Below, piece by piece: positions 10,316 through 21,290 of a stretch of DNA of 60,000 nucleotides. Both the position numbers and the translations under genes were made by a program. The stretch lies in the NCBI GenBank assembly GCA_014529385.2, contig CM043950.1, forward strand, positions 151,098,945 through 151,158,944, read 5' to 3'. A model generated the notes under the pieces. That model did no database searches and was not told the origin of the DNA. It saw nothing but the letters and a program-made list of their open reading frames with translations. Positions within the stretch are counted from its first letter, which is position 1. The number at the start of each line of letters is the position of its first letter. Source of the DNA: Adiantum capillus-veneris. Lineage: Eukaryota; Streptophyta; Polypodiopsida; Polypodiales; Pteridaceae.

Positions 10316-10500
10316 TCTTATGGTTTTGCTGCGAGTGGCAAAACTTCTGTTCCTAATGCTTCTGCTGGCAGCACTTCGTCGGGCGATTCTGGTGACAAGG
10401 GCAAAAACAAGATGCGTTGCCATTATTGTAAAGCTAATGATCACTTGATCAAGTCCTGTTCTAAGTTGAAGGCCAAAGAGGCTAAGAAGAAAGAGGGTGG

Positions 10501-13500
10501 TTCCACTGCAAATGCTTGTTCCACTACAAATGCAGCCATTGTTGAGTCTTCTATGAAAGGAGACTGTAATGCTGATGTTGATGCAGAATGGGCTTTTAGC
10601 GCAGAGTGCACTTACAATCTTGCTGTCCATGATGCATGCTTGTCAGTTGCTGCAGATTCACATGTGTGGTATTTCGACAGTGGTGCTACAAAGCACATTA
10701 CCTCACATAGTGAATTGTTTACCTCTCTCGAGTCTGTCCCTCATGGGAATTCAGTCACTTGTGCCAACAATGCCTCTTATCCAGTTCAAGGAGTTGGAAA
10801 GATTGTGCTTACTGCTCCTAATGGCAGTTGCTTCACACTTGTTGATGCACTTTATGAACCTGGGATCAAGAAGAATCTCTTCTCTGTATCCGCACTTTCT
10901 AGACTTGGACTTGTAGTCAAATTTGTGGATGACAGATGTACAGTTCATGATCTTAGTTTTGGTGATGAAATTGTTGCATCTGGCTGTATAAGCTCACTTT
11001 GTATGACAAGTGTGGACAAAATTTTGCAGATGTTGTTGCAGATTCAAGGGCTATTTCAGATGCAAAACTTTGGCATGCACGTTTTGGTCATCTGAATTTT
11101 TCCAGTTTGCTGCGTTTGCAGAAATCTGATATGGTTGCTTCTTTGCCGCCTCTTGAAGCACCTCTCCAACATGTTTGTGAAAGTTGTATTTTGGGTAAGA
11201 TGCAGCGTTCTAAGTTTCCAAAGGATGCATCAGTTCGGGCCACATGCAGGTTGCCGCTTGTGCATAGTGATGTTTGTGGGACCATGCAAACTCCGTCCTT
11301 GGGCAATTACCTGTACTTTGTGACTTTCATTGATGATTACTCTAGGCATCCATGGGTATTCCCGCTTAAAGCGAAGTCCGAAGTTTTTATGTGCTGCAAA
11401 CAATTTTTGGCTATGTATGAAAATGTCTCGAAATGTACTATGGGCACCTCCATTCCGATCGAGGGGGGGATTATATGTCTCATGAATTTAAGGCATTTCT
11501 GGCTAGTCGTGGGATAAAACACCAATGTACAGTGCCTTATACACCTCAACAAAATGGTGTTGCTGAGAGGAAAAACACGTCACTGGCGGAAATGGCACGA
11601 TGTATGGTCAAAAGTCAACCTTTGACGCATTCTTTTTGGCTTGAGGCCATCATGTGTGCCACTTATGTACTTAACAAGTGTCTGACGAAAGCTTTGTATT
11701 CTATTAATCCATATGAAGCATGGCATGATAGAAAGCCTTCTATTGAGCACATCCGTGTTTTTGGCTGTTTGGCATATGCTTTGGTGCCACAAACACAACG
11801 CAGAAAATTGGATGATAAGGCTGTCAGATGTATTTTTGTTTGTTATAGTGCTGAAAGTAAAGGTTACAGGTTGTATCATGCGCAAACAAAACGTATTCTG
11901 GTTTCAAGGGATGTAGTGTTTGTGGAAGATTCTGTTCAGCCCTTGCTGTCATGTACTAGGGACATCAATGTAAGCTCACATGACATTTATGACACTTTGT
12001 TGCCTCTTTTTAGTGGTGGAAATGCGAATGGGGGTTTCTGAAAATGTTATAGATCAGCCTATTACTGATGCAGATGTATATGATGTACTTGATGAGGAAA
12101 GGGCTGAAAATGAGCAGACTAGAGGTATGCCAAAATGGCTGGTGCACACTTTGTGTGACAGTAAATTGGATGCACCTTTGTCTAGCCGTACTCGGTTAGG
12201 CTCTCACCATGCATCTTATGCATCGGATTGTTATGCTTTGGCTGTGTCTAGCTTACATGATGTTGAGGAGCCTCTGTCTTTTGATGAAGCACAAAATTCA
12301 GAAAATTGGATGGCTGCCATGCAATTAGAATATGATGCACTTATAGAAAATGACACATGGACTTTATGTGATTTGCCTCCTCACAAAAAGGCCATTGGTA
12401 CTAAGTGGGTTTACAAGTTGAAACGCAAGCCGGATGGTGAGATCGATCGCCATAAGGCTCGACTTGTTGCAAAGGGTTATGCACAGCAAAAAGGCATTGA
12501 TTATGAAGATAATTTTGCTCCCACTTGTCGTATGACTACTGTGCGTTTTCTATGTGCATTGGTAGCTCATTTTGGTTGGGATGTACATCAATCAGATATT
12601 GTTACTGCTTTCTTGAATGGTGACATATTTGAGGAAGTTTATGTAACCCAGCCTCGTGGTTTTGTCATAAAAGGACAAGAGGACAAAGTGTGTAGATGTA
12701 AGAAGGCTTTGTATGGGTTGAAGCAATCTCCTCGTGCTTGGTATGAGAAAGATGACACTCATTTGGTCAAACAAGGCTTTCATAACAGTCCAACACAAAG
12801 CACATTGTATGTAAAGCGTGAGCGGTGATGTACTTGTTATTGTGGTTCTTTATGTCGATGATTTGCTGATCACTAGACCAAATGAGAGACATATTGCTGA
12901 ATTTAAGGCTGATTTGAATGCTACTTTCAAGATGAAAGATTTGGGGCTGTTGCATCATTACTTTGGTATACAGTTTAAGCAGTGTGATGATGGTATTTCC
13001 TTGTGTTACAAAAGCTACATAGAGACATTGCTATGTAAGTTTGGACTTGAGGATTGCAAACCTATTGCCACTCCCATGGAAATAGGTTTGAAGTTGAGTC
13101 TACATGATGCTGGCGATCCTGCTGATGTCACTCTTTACCAAACTGCTAGCTGCCTCATTTATGTATGCAACACGAGGCTAGATATTCGGTTTGTAGTCTC
13201 ACAGGTCAGCAGATTTATGCATAGCCCAGGGTCTAAGAATTGGCAGTTTGTCAAGAGGATTTTTCGCTATCTTAGTGGCACTTTACATCTTGGCTTGTTT
13301 TATCCCAAGGGGGGATGATTGCCGCAAGACTTACATGCTTTTTCGGACTCAGATTGGGTTGGTTGTTTTGACACGCGAGTGTCCACAAGTGGTTTTTGTT
13401 TCATGCTTGGCAGTTCATGTATATCATGGTTGACCAAGAAGCAACCTACTGTGGCCACTTTGCGTTTTGAGGCTGAGTACAGGGTAGTCTTCACAGCTAC

Positions 13501-13560
13501 GGTTGAGTGTGTATGACTGAGACGCCTTATGGCTGATTTGGGTATTGGACGGGACATTGC
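10501..13560 (+). pseudogene. copia pol: protease, integrase, reverse transcriptase, RNase H (broken)
   Basis: Domains in order. Protease: DSGATKH at 10676, with the catalytic Asp. Pre-integrase zinc domain: HARFGH then CESCILGKM. Integrase: first Asp in LVHSDVCGTM at 11269, second in FIDDYSR near 11332, then VPYTPQQNGVAERKN carrying the Glu. Reverse transcriptase: TKWVYKLKRKPDGEIDRHKA, DVHQSDIVTAFLNG, KKALYGLKQSPRAWY, and the catalytic YVDD at 12851-12862. RNase H: DSDWVG, STSGFCFMLG, then FEAEYR. Frame changes fall near 11010, near 11460 (a G run), near 12000 and near 12820; stops lie at 13316 and 13514. All catalytic centres are still readable, so the element died recently enough to be classified with certainty. 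Confidence 0.92.
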
Positions 13561-14299
13561 CAACACTATCTACACTGCCAGTCAGAGCGCATTGGTAGTT
13601 GCAAGGAACCCAGTTTTTCATGCTCGCACAAAGCACATTGAGGTGCATTACCACTATGTCAGGGAGAGGCTCTCAGTAGGAGAGATCAGTGCTACAAACA
13701 GATGCGCGGTGGCCCTGCAAAATAATCATGATAACACAATACATACCATAAAATGATAAATTGGTATACCTGAATCGTCACACACACACATAATCAATGG
13801 CGTACGTGAACAGAGAAAGACATAGAGCGAGAGAGAATAGAAGAGCATGTGCAAATGCACCTCCTTGAGCGGAGTGCTACGTCGGCACGGCGAGAGAGAA
13901 GAGAAGAGAGATGAGAAGAGCAACATAGACACTGGGTGCAATCTCCCCCCGTGCAAGAGTGACCATTTCACTCTTGCACGTATTTGTTTTATAGATTTCT
14001 TGAATTGTCAAATGTGAGTACAAACTGGCCGGCCGGTCATAAATGGCCAAAGCTCATAAAAGAGCACTTGAATAATAAAATGTACAATATATATATTTCC
14101 ATTTGCATAGGCCTAGCTTATTCTAGTCTTTTCCACCTGTCACGACTGTAATAAATAATAAAATATCAATTCCATGACAATCAGCTTGGCTTATGTGCCA
14201 ACATAGGACAACCTTGCAGATCTTTTCACAAAGGCATTGTCTTGTGAGAAGCTTGAAGCTTTCCGCAAAGCTTTGGGCTTACTCCCCTTTGTGGAGTGA
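13561..14299 (+). pseudogene. copia RNase H C-terminus, split by a solo LTR
   Basis: NPVFHARTKHIEVHYHYVRE followed by GEIS ends at the insertion at 13689. Beyond the inserted LTR the frame resumes with LAYVPT, a stop, then DNLADLFTKAL and the end of the polyprotein at 14297-14299. Removing the solo LTR and one copy of its target restores a continuous reading frame across the junction, apart from the stop after YVPT. Confidence 0.85.
13684..14184 (-). mobile_element. solo LTR (family of 49067-54394) with target duplications
   Basis: The LTR itself is 13689-14179, 491 bp. Its reverse complement aligns throughout with the LTRs at 49067-49552 and 53909-54394. It is flanked by a perfect 5 bp duplication ATCAG (13684-13688 and 14180-14184) and interrupts the copia RNase H. 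A solo LTR with intact duplications is the expected product of recombination between the two LTRs of a full element. It carries a 31 bp hairpin (13950-13980) with 13 bp perfect arms. Confidence 0.92.
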
Positions 14300-14360
14300 T
14301 CATGTCCTCAGGGCATGAAACTTCCCTTACTCATGTGCCAGCTCTCGTTCACCGCATCAC

Positions 14361-14373
14361 TCCAGGGGGGATT
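14361..14373 (+). other. copia polypurine tract
   Basis: TCCAGGGGGGATT directly before the 3' LTR; primer for plus-strand synthesis. Confidence 0.8.
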
Positions 14374-14600
14374 TGTTACCATATACATGTGGTAGTGATG
14401 TGTGTGAACACACTAGGACCGCTGGGGCAACTTTTCCCTCTTTAAGAGGTTTTTTCCCCCAAGCATTGTATATACGCCCATCACTCTAGGTCTATCTATC
14501 TTTCCATTGTGCACTTAGTAATACACTCTCTATTGTGTGCCTTGAGCTTCCTTCGTCTTCTCCAAGCTGTGTGCGTTTCTATGCAACCCTAATTCCAACA
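14374..14600 (+). mobile_element. copia 3' LTR
   Basis: 227 bp with the same termini as the 5' LTR and a conserved TATATA at 14469-14474. Differences from the 5' LTR are mostly transitions and small homopolymer changes. Confidence 0.92.
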
Positions 14601-14605
14601 GCATT

Positions 14606-14959
14606 TGGGCCTAGATCGGCATCCTCAAAACTTGCACCACCACTACATATTGCTCATTTTTTGGCCCTTCAAATTTTGAGCTTGATAGCTACCCCAAGAT
14701 CAAGCTCTCCCTCTGTCCATTAAATTGGTCCACTTGCGTGGTGTGAGCATTTCATCATGTTTGGTGGAAGAACATGCATTACAATCCATGAACCTCTAAA
14801 AATTTTACCAAAAACTAATACCAGTGGTGGATGAAGAGTGGTTCCTGGCATTAGAATTCACAACTTTGGAGTGACATTGACACTAAAAACACACTCAAAA
14901 TCAAAAAGTTGGACAAAAATTGCAAAAGCTTGAAAAAATTGACCAAATTTGGGGTTTTG
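14606..14959. other. non-coding flank between copia and CACTA elements
   Basis: No open frame of note and no repeat boundary. The first bases follow directly on the target duplication of the copia element. Confidence 0.5.
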
Positions 14960-14968
14960 TGTGCTCTT

Positions 14969-15200
14969 GTGACGCTTTAGCGACGGAAATACACTGGGTT
15001 TTTATAACCCCCGGCGTCACTATGAGCATTGATACGGGGACGTTGCTATAAGCATCTCTATGTTAGTGGCTACAAGCGTCGTTATAAACGTCGCTATATA
15101 GCGACGCCTATAGCGACGGCTATAGCGACGCTGCAGGGCCATCAATAGTGACGCTGCAGAGCCTAATATAGCGATGGTCATAGCAACGCCCGAGATGAAA
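14969..15200. repeat. CACTA subterminal repeats, left end
   Basis: At least eight copies, in both orientations, of a TAGCGACG-like motif, including the perfect palindrome CGTCGCTATATAGCGACG at 15089-15106. In CACTA elements such repeats bind the TNPA-like protein. Another copy is at about 15683. Confidence 0.75.
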
Positions 15201-15740
15201 ATTTTTTGGTGGCAGGGCATTCACCCATTAACCATATTGAATGTTTCATTTGTCTATTTACCTTTGAAAAAAAGTGCAAAGGTAAATATAGACCCAAAAT
15301 AGTCACCCACAAGACAATATAATCATTAACTCCATCATCCATAGTACGTATTGTTTGCAAAATAAAGATACAAAAATGACAAGTGTGAATTGATGAAAGT
15401 AAATCAATGACAATTGTACACATAGGCAAAATCACTTGATAGTTAATCTTTGCAAATGTAATAGTTACAAACCAATGTCATTATTTAAAAAATATACATG
15501 GTTTTCAAAAAGACGTATAAAAGTCCTCTCATGATACATAATCTATGACAAAAAGAAACTAATTCTATCTAGCTATGGCTAAACTGACGTCGTCTTATCA
15601 GACGTCTCATCGCGTCGAAGCGATGTATCTGTAGGATTTTGCAAAAAAAAAAAAAAGATAGCTTTTTGTAAGTATAAACATATAGCGACGTTTATAAAAC
15701 AATACAATAAATAGAAAAGAATAAACCCTAATACCAACCA
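15201..15740. other. non-coding CACTA interior
   Basis: No gene seen. It contains an A-run near 15642 and a further TAGCGACG motif near 15683. It would be the 3' untranslated side of the element. Confidence 0.45.
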
Positions 15741-16889
15741 TGCCGCCGCGAGAACTCAGGATGTCCATAAGGGCGTTTATGCCCTTCCTGCCTGCGTACT
15801 CACGCTCGTATGGTGTGGGATCAAGTCCTGTAAAAAACTACTGTCAAACCATACAAAGAATCCATTATGTTAGAATTTCAAATCGCATAAACACTAAACT
15901 ATCAAACATAGATGTGAAAACACTTACAAAATCGGCCTCAAATGATGTCCACCCGCCGCTCCCCAAGTGGTGCGAGCTCCTTGTCTCTAATCCCGCTTTG
16001 GATGCCTCCTTTTGTTGCTTCCACTTGTCGGGATTCTCGCGCGCTTCTTTCTTTGCATGCTTTCAATCTTCTTTGGCCAGCCAATCTGGTTTTCTCCACC
16101 CATGCTTGATTGCTTTTTGCACTTTGGAACGCTTATGATTCCAGTATTCACGCATTCGAACCTTCATCACCTCTTCATTGAAGCGGTCATTTCGTGTTGG
16201 AACGGGAAACTCGTCATGAAGCATGCTGATGACTCTGTCTTTTAATTCATTCGGTACTTCACTCTAGGTGTTTAGTATGTAGTGTCTAAACACCTAAGAG
16301 CAAAGACCGCGCATGCGCGAAATCACCTTTCATCATCCAAGATGATGCCGCCGCTGAAGTCGACGGGGACTAAGGCAAGCCCTCTCGCCACTGACTCGTG
16401 AACTTGGGTGTCTCCGAAGGGGTCTCTAGCGGTGTGTCAACGGGGGTACGGCCGCCAGAAGTCTGAGCCCCGAAGCGAGGAGTGTCCACTGGAGTGACTC
16501 CTGGAGAAGTAGCTAGTGGTGTGTAGCTGCGGGGAATGGCAGTCAGCCGTGCAAAACCCTGTGTCGATGGCAATGTCGTGGCCGGTGTCAGGACGGGCAA
16601 AGAAGGGCAGGGTAAAGAGCCTCGTCAAACACGAGGCGGTGTCGAAGCATCGGTGGTGCCACCCCCACAACAACCGCCACCGCCACTGCCACCACTAGAG
16701 CGACGGTGCTAGACGAGTGTGAAGATCGTCTCCTCCCGACACCGAAACTTCGGAGCGTGCTGAGGACTCTGAAACGGAGGGAGATGCGGATGGAGTAGGA
16801 ATGCGCGATGGTGCGCCAGAGCGATGACGCTCCACGTACCACTGTCTCTGCTAGGGTGACAAAGAAGAAAGAAACTCCTCATCATCCAT
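15741..16889 (-). pseudogene. CACTA second ORF (plant En/Spm transposase-24 type)
   Basis: The likely start is MDDEEFLSSLSP at 16889, followed at once by a stop and then a Pro/Ser-rich region with repeated TPVDTP and ETPSETP units. A conserved basic block follows: NDRFNEEVMKVRMREYWNHK and WRKPDWLAKED, then TRSSHHLGSGGWTSFEADF. An intron is supported by GTAAGT at 15927-15922 and a ...TTACAG acceptor ending at 15828 (100 bp); the last exon reads GLDPTPYEREYAGRKGINAL. This protein type lies 3' of the transposase in many plant CACTA elements and is thought to act as the DNA-binding partner. Premature stops and a frame change in the Pro-rich part make it non-functional. Confidence 0.7.
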
Positions 16890-17874
16890 ACCTGCATTAA
16901 ACACTCGAACATTTAAACTTAATATTGAATGAATGGAGTAGAAAACATGGACAAGTAGATAGAGAGAGAGAGATAGATAGAGAGAGAGAGAGAGAGGAGG
17001 AGGAGGAGGTGCTCGTCGTCTCTGCTTATGAGAACATACCTAGAGCATATGTACCTGGACGCAAAGACCATTAAATACAATGACGCAATGACGCATATAA
17101 ATACAATGACGCAATGACGCAAATACTTAGAGAGCCAGAGTTTTTACAAAACGGAGCAAAATTGTTCAAAACGGAGAATCGTAGAAGAACTTGAAGGTGC
17201 TTGTAGCTTTGGAATGTTCAAAGGCTAGTAAACAGAAAGCCTTCTTCTTCTATTCAACTTGAGTGATGGAAGAGGCAAGTGCATAACTCTGAATTTACAA
17301 AACGGAGCAAAATTTTTCAAATACAATATTTATGGCTTTAAGAGAACTCTCTCTCTCATCCTTGCATAGCTCAGCATAACTTCCTATATCTATATAGAGA
17401 TCTCCATTTAAATATATGTCTGTTGTTTCATTTTGTATATCCTCTGCATGCACCTCATAAAGAGTAGCAGCTTGATGTTCGTCTGGCACCACCTCCACGA
17501 ATTCTGACTGAGCATCTTCGCCGATCTCCTCCATTGATGCCCTTGTGATTGGCACATGGTAGCAAACATACGTCCGTGCACTGTGATTGGCAAGTGATTG
17601 ATTATGAGTCGGGGCCAGTATAGTAACTCGTACCATAGAGATAGTCTCTTCATCCCTAGGGGTAATCCATCATCACACATCTCCTTCTGCTCTAACCATG
17701 CTTGTGCAAACATCCTCGGTGGCTCTCTTTCCAAAAAGCCATCGTGTAACACATGATTCTCTAGAAGATACGCTTGATGAACTTCGTAGATTTGCTTCTT
17801 CAATGAGGGCGCCCTACGTGCATTCAGTCTAGGCCCACATGTGACACATGCTCTGTATCCGCTTGTTTGAAGCC

Positions 17875-17956
17875 CTGCATGTATACACATGATAATAGAT
17901 CAGCTTGAGAAAAACCAAGATTTACAGTGTCTGAGTGAGGAGTGTAAATAGATCAC
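17875..17956 (-). other. predicted intron 2 of the transposase
   Basis: Donor CAG/GTGATC and acceptor CATGCAG/GG; 82 bp. The same donor hexamer is used as in intron 1. Confidence 0.55.
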
Positions 17957-18695
17957 CTGAGCATTCTGTTAGTCCGGGATAGTCATGCATGGTCCACATT
18001 AGAATGCCTCTGATCAAAGCATTTTGTCGACCTCTGTGTCGGCTCATATCCACCACTTCTATGCCAATCCACAATTGTTGTAGCTCTTCCGATAGTGGAC
18101 GAAGATACACATCCATATTCTTCACTTTATAACGTCCCAACACAATCAAGCTTAGCCATAGGTGCCCCTTCTTCGTAGTTAACCACGGGGGAATGTTGTA
18201 GTTGACGATGACAACGGGCCTTACACTGTAAGATGTTGATCTTTGACCAAATGGATTTACGCCATCCATAGCCAGGCCTAAGCGCAAATTTTGAGCTTCC
18301 TAGCAAAATCCAACCATGTTCCATCTATATGTTTCCAGGCTGCACAATCTGCAGGAATCCGTAGCACACCATCTGAAGATTTATTCTCCTCATGCCATGA
18401 TGTTAGGGCAGCCATGGACTTACATTCAAAGAAATGCTTGATGCGAGGAAGCAGAGGAAAATTTCACAAAACCTTTTGCATAATTTTTTTTCCGTGGAGA
18501 TCTACTCGATATCTTTCGAAATCACATTTCAGACACTTCTCCATGTCTATGTATTCCCCTCTGAAAAGAATGCAGTCATTAGGACAAGCGTGGATCGAAT
18601 TGTAATCCATCCCCAAGTTTCACAAAATCTTTCTTGCTTCCTCTCGGGAATCTGGCATCACATTATCAGCTGGTAGTATGTGCTCTTTGAGAAAT

Positions 18696-18791
18696 CTACA
18701 CAACATAAAAATACGGTACAGTTGTGTAAAAATCTATCAGATCATTATACATTTAGAGTTTTATTAAAGTAAACTAAATTTAATAGATCAC
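18696..18791 (-). other. predicted intron 1 of the transposase
   Basis: Donor CAG/GTGATC at 18792/18791 and acceptor TTGTGTAG ending at 18696. 96 bp. Splicing joins the acidic exon to the FLKEHILPADN exon. Confidence 0.6.
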
Positions 18792-19329
18792 CTGAAAAGC
18801 GCTGTGATGCTAGTGTCACTCCATCCAAACTTTGTCTGCATGTTGAGAAGAACCAAGAGCGCTTTCAATCTAGACACACATGCTCCATTATACAATGGCG
18901 TATCGGCTTCACTTTTCATATCATCATAGACAAGCCTTTCTGAATCCATGATCGTCTCGATCATTTCATCAATCTCGGGCTCAAACATTGCCTCGTTGGG
19001 AATGTGGTCTGCATGATCATCACCCGAGCTATCAGAGGCTACATCTTGTGGCCTCACATATGCTGCTTGACCAAAGCGTCTACGCGAACACGTCTATTGG
19101 GTTGCAAGATTGCTGCCTGTTGGCCAGCGTCAGAGTCCGACGAGTTATAATTGGCAACAACTCGATCTATAATAGATAGATTGAACTCGCCCAATTCGCG
19201 AACGTGCTGCAAAGAAACGCGTCTTGTCCATCGCACAACATGCTTGCAATTATTACAAGGACATAAGATCCTCATTGAGAGATAGGTGTTTCGGTTAGAC
19301 GGCCCCACACCCTCGTCACTACTCATAAT

Positions 19330-19975
19330 GAGGGTAAAAATCTTATAGTCTGGACAACAAATTTAATCTTCTATTGGCATTCTTCGTCTTTTATCTCTCT
19401 CTCTCTCTCTCTCTCTTTGTTCACACTGTAAACTACCTCACATTCTCTAGTCATGTCCAATCCCCACACACCTCGGTCTAGAGGTGCACGGAGATCAGAA
19501 CCACCGGGTTATAATCTCGTCTTTATTGGTCAATGCCTATATTTGTGGGTACAAGAAATCTACACACTCACGTCTACATGATACTACATGTAGTGGACAA
19601 AACCCCTTTGCCTCTTCTCTAGCTGTAGCATTTCACAACATCTTAACATCTTTTCACAGTAGATCTTTGTTTGTAGCATGCAGGTACGCCATTCTTGCAA
19701 TGTAGCTGATGTCTGCTCAAGGCACTTAATTCTTACTCTAGATTTGAGGGATGTGGTGTGTGTGTGTGTGTGTGTGTGTGACCCTTGGAATCGTCATCTT
19801 GCATCACTAATTTCTATGTAGGCTCAATTTGCTCTTCCATTAGCTGAACATGACGGCTTATTGTATGGTAGCAGCAACCGAACATGCAGGTGGAATTGCT
19901 GGTCCGCATGGACTGTCGAGGCTGTGAGTGCAGGAAATTTTCTCGCCATTTCTTCTAACCTTATCTTAAACGATA
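19330..19975. other. CACTA 5' non-coding region with CT and GT tracts
   Basis: No gene. A CT tract lies at 19394-19417 and a TG tract at 19755-19780. This is upstream of the transposase start and should hold its promoter, which I could not identify. Confidence 0.45.
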
Positions 19976-19979
19976 AAAA

Positions 19980-20660
19980 TAAGAAAATGGTATAATCTTT
20001 CTATCACCCAAGTGTGATAGATTGGTTATGCCAATTCCCTATTCAATAACAGGTAAATAACGTAAATAAACCTAAATCTAATCAAATATAACATAAATAT
20101 AAATCTAACGTAAGTAAACCTAAATCTAATCAAACGTAAATCTAACTAAAAATAAACCTAAATCTAATCTAATTTAACTTAAATAAACCTAACTCTCATT
20201 TAACGTAAGTCTACATCTAACCTAACCTTTAAAGTCTTTTCGGATAGTTTCCCATGATGTTAAAAGTCTCTTCTTCTTGTGTGTGTGTGTGTGTGGGTAT
20301 GTGTGTGCCCATAGAAATAGAAAAATGGTATAACCTTTCTATCACCGAAGTGTGGTAGATTGGTTATGCCATTTTCCTCTTGAATAACAGGTCTTGAGTT
20401 CAGCTCCTCGTCGCTAGATTTTTAGGTCTCTTTAATTTGTTTCCTACGATGTTAAATTAAACTCTCTTCTTCTCGGGTGTGTGTGTGGGTGTGTGTGTAC
20501 GCCAATAAAAAAAGGAGAAAAATGGTATAAATTTTCTATCACAGAAGTGTGATAGATTGGTTATGCCATTTCCCTCATGAATAACAGGTCTTGAGTTCAA
20601 CTCCTGTCGACTAGATCTTTAAGGTCTCTTGGGATAGTTTCCTACGATGTTAAGACTCTC
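19980..20660. repeat. three SINE-like tandem units inside the CACTA element
   Basis: Units begin near 19984, 20324 and 20518 with AAAATGGTATAA, followed by GTGATAGATTGGTTATGCCA, GAATAACAGG, a B-box-like AGTTCAACTCC (clear in units 2 and 3), then GGATAGTTTCC and a GT tract. The order B box, about 25-30 bp, GGGAYAGTTYCC, GT tract is also found in the SINE at 10068-10300, so I infer a related tRNA-derived origin. The first unit is split by the AAATCTAA array. Confidence 0.5.
20050..20225. repeat. AACCTAAATCTAATC-type minisatellite
   Basis: About 175 bp of degenerate units such as ACCTAAATCTAATC and AACGTAAATC, inserted between AATAACAGG and AAAGTCTTTT of the first SINE-like unit. It is not the plant telomere repeat, which has CCCTAAA. 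Confidence 0.65.
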
Positions 20661-20670
20661 TTCTTCTTCT

Positions 20671-20673
<3 letters not shown>

Positions 20674-20713
<40 letters not shown>

Positions 20714-20861
20714 CCTCTCTCAATGTGTGTGTGCATTCTTTGTTTATGCATGTGTGTGTGCGTTTTTGGTTTATGCATGCTCTCTCTCTGTTTTCCTCTC
20801 TCAATGTGTGTGTGCATTCTTTGTTTATGCATGTGTGTGTGCGTTTTTTGTTTATGCTTGT

Positions 20862-20904
<43 letters not shown>

Positions 20905-20922
20905 AACACAATGTGTGTGCGT

Positions 20923-20954
<32 letters not shown>

Positions 20955-21080
20955 TAAAGAGGATAAGGGAACATGAGAGTGAGGAGAGGGAAGGAGCATA
21001 TCTAGCTCTCCTTCCTCTCCTCCTCTGTGTGTGTGTGTGTGTGCGTGGAGAAGAAAGAGAGAGAGAGAGAGAGGGAGAGC
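20674..21080. repeat. compound microsatellite block with 80 bp duplication
   Basis: TC, TG, CT and GA tracts alternate. Within it two ~80 bp copies (starting near 20712 and 20792) share TTTTCCTCTCTCAATGTGTG and TTTGTTTATGCATG. All frames here (Cys/Val/Phe or Ser/Leu rich) are artefacts of the repeats. Confidence 0.85.
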
Positions 21081-21159
21081 ATTACCTTGCTTTCTTGAGC
21101 GCGCGCCAAAAACGCAGATCTGAAATCTAAGTTTTCGGACGCTCTCGGTTATTTTTTTT

Positions 21160-21290
21160 AGCCCTGGTGGCGTGGCTATAAGTGTCGCTATGTTACTTGT
21201 AACATAGCGATGCCTATAGCAACGCCGTGGTTTTTCATGTTTGAGCGTCGCACTACGAGTGTTGCTACTATTAAGTACCTCTTGTAATTA
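21160..21290. repeat. CACTA subterminal repeats, right end
   Basis: Motifs GTCGCTAT, ATAGCGATG and TAGCAACG occur in both orientations, including CGCTATGTTAC-TT-GTAACATAGCG, a perfect 11 bp inverted repeat at 21186-21209. The block mirrors 14969-15200. Confidence 0.7.

Larger units (their letters stand above)
9321..10500 (+). pseudogene. copia gag, interrupted by stops and a SINE
   Basis: The start MADNNNTDVFKMFDAEDRL follows a 330 bp leader. The capsid-like part has the usual YPMWSYMMQHVL and KQAWDILASLYASHN blocks of copia gag. In-frame stops occur at 9429, 9441, near 9560 and at 9852. The SINE at 10068-10300 splits the Asn-rich region; the insertion plus its duplicated target adds 248 bp, and the reading frame beyond it is shifted exactly as that length predicts, so gag and protease were originally one frame. 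A zinc knuckle at 10418-10459 (CHYC, four, H, four, C) ends gag. The protein would form the virus-like particle in the cytoplasm; this copy cannot. Confidence 0.88.
8749..14600 (+). mobile_element. Ty1/copia LTR retrotransposon, full length, inactive
   Basis: Two LTRs (8749-8976 and 14374-14600) bracket gag, protease, integrase, reverse transcriptase and RNase H in that order, the copia order. An initiator tRNA-Met primer site follows the 5' LTR and a G-rich polypurine tract precedes the 3' LTR. Flanking 5-mers GCACT (8744-8748) and GCATT (14601-14605) match at four of five positions and look like a target duplication. The LTRs differ at roughly 15-18 places by eye, so insertion is not recent. 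The polyprotein has several stops and frameshifts, a SINE in gag and a solo LTR near its end. Confidence 0.93.
17300..19326 (-). pseudogene. CACTA TNP2-type transposase, introns intact, frame broken
   Basis: The N-terminus MSSDEGVGPSNRNTYLSMRI leads into CPCNNCKH, the Cys pattern of the transposase-associated domain. Predicted introns with GT...AG ends lie at 18791-18696 and 17956-17875. The second exon carries FRGEYIDMEKCLKCDFERYR and the TNP2 signature LRLGLAMDGVNPFG with YNIPPWL. The third has TSGYRACVTCGPRL. A stop near 18470 and a one-base frame change near 18290 interrupt the protein, and the end (to about 17300) is degenerate. TNP2 proteins cut the transposon ends in the nucleus; the catalytic region cannot be judged here because of the damage. 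It is upstream of the second ORF on the same strand, as in En/Spm. Confidence 0.8.
14960..21290 (-). mobile_element. CACTA (En/Spm) DNA transposon, decayed
   Basis: Two minus-strand coding regions typical of plant CACTA elements (a TNP2-type transposase at 19326-17300 and a second En/Spm-type ORF at 16889-15741) lie between clusters of subterminal repeats based on TAGCGACG and its complement (14969-15200 and 21160-21285). The motif CACTACGAGTGTTGC near 21254 and CACTATGAGC near 15017 resemble CACTA termini but I could not define matching terminal inverted repeats or a 3 bp target duplication, so the ends are approximate. Both reading frames are damaged, so the element is not autonomous now. 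Confidence 0.8.

Noticed and set aside
20050-20225. Interstitial telomere repeat
   Set aside because: Units are ACCTAAATCTAATC-like; the plant heptamer CCCTAAA does not occur in tandem.
20619-21130. Several Ser/Leu-, Arg/Glu- or Cys/Val-rich open frames
   Set aside because: They are translations of CT, GA and GT tracts. The same applies at 8.4, 24.4, 28.3-28.6 and 37.2 kb.
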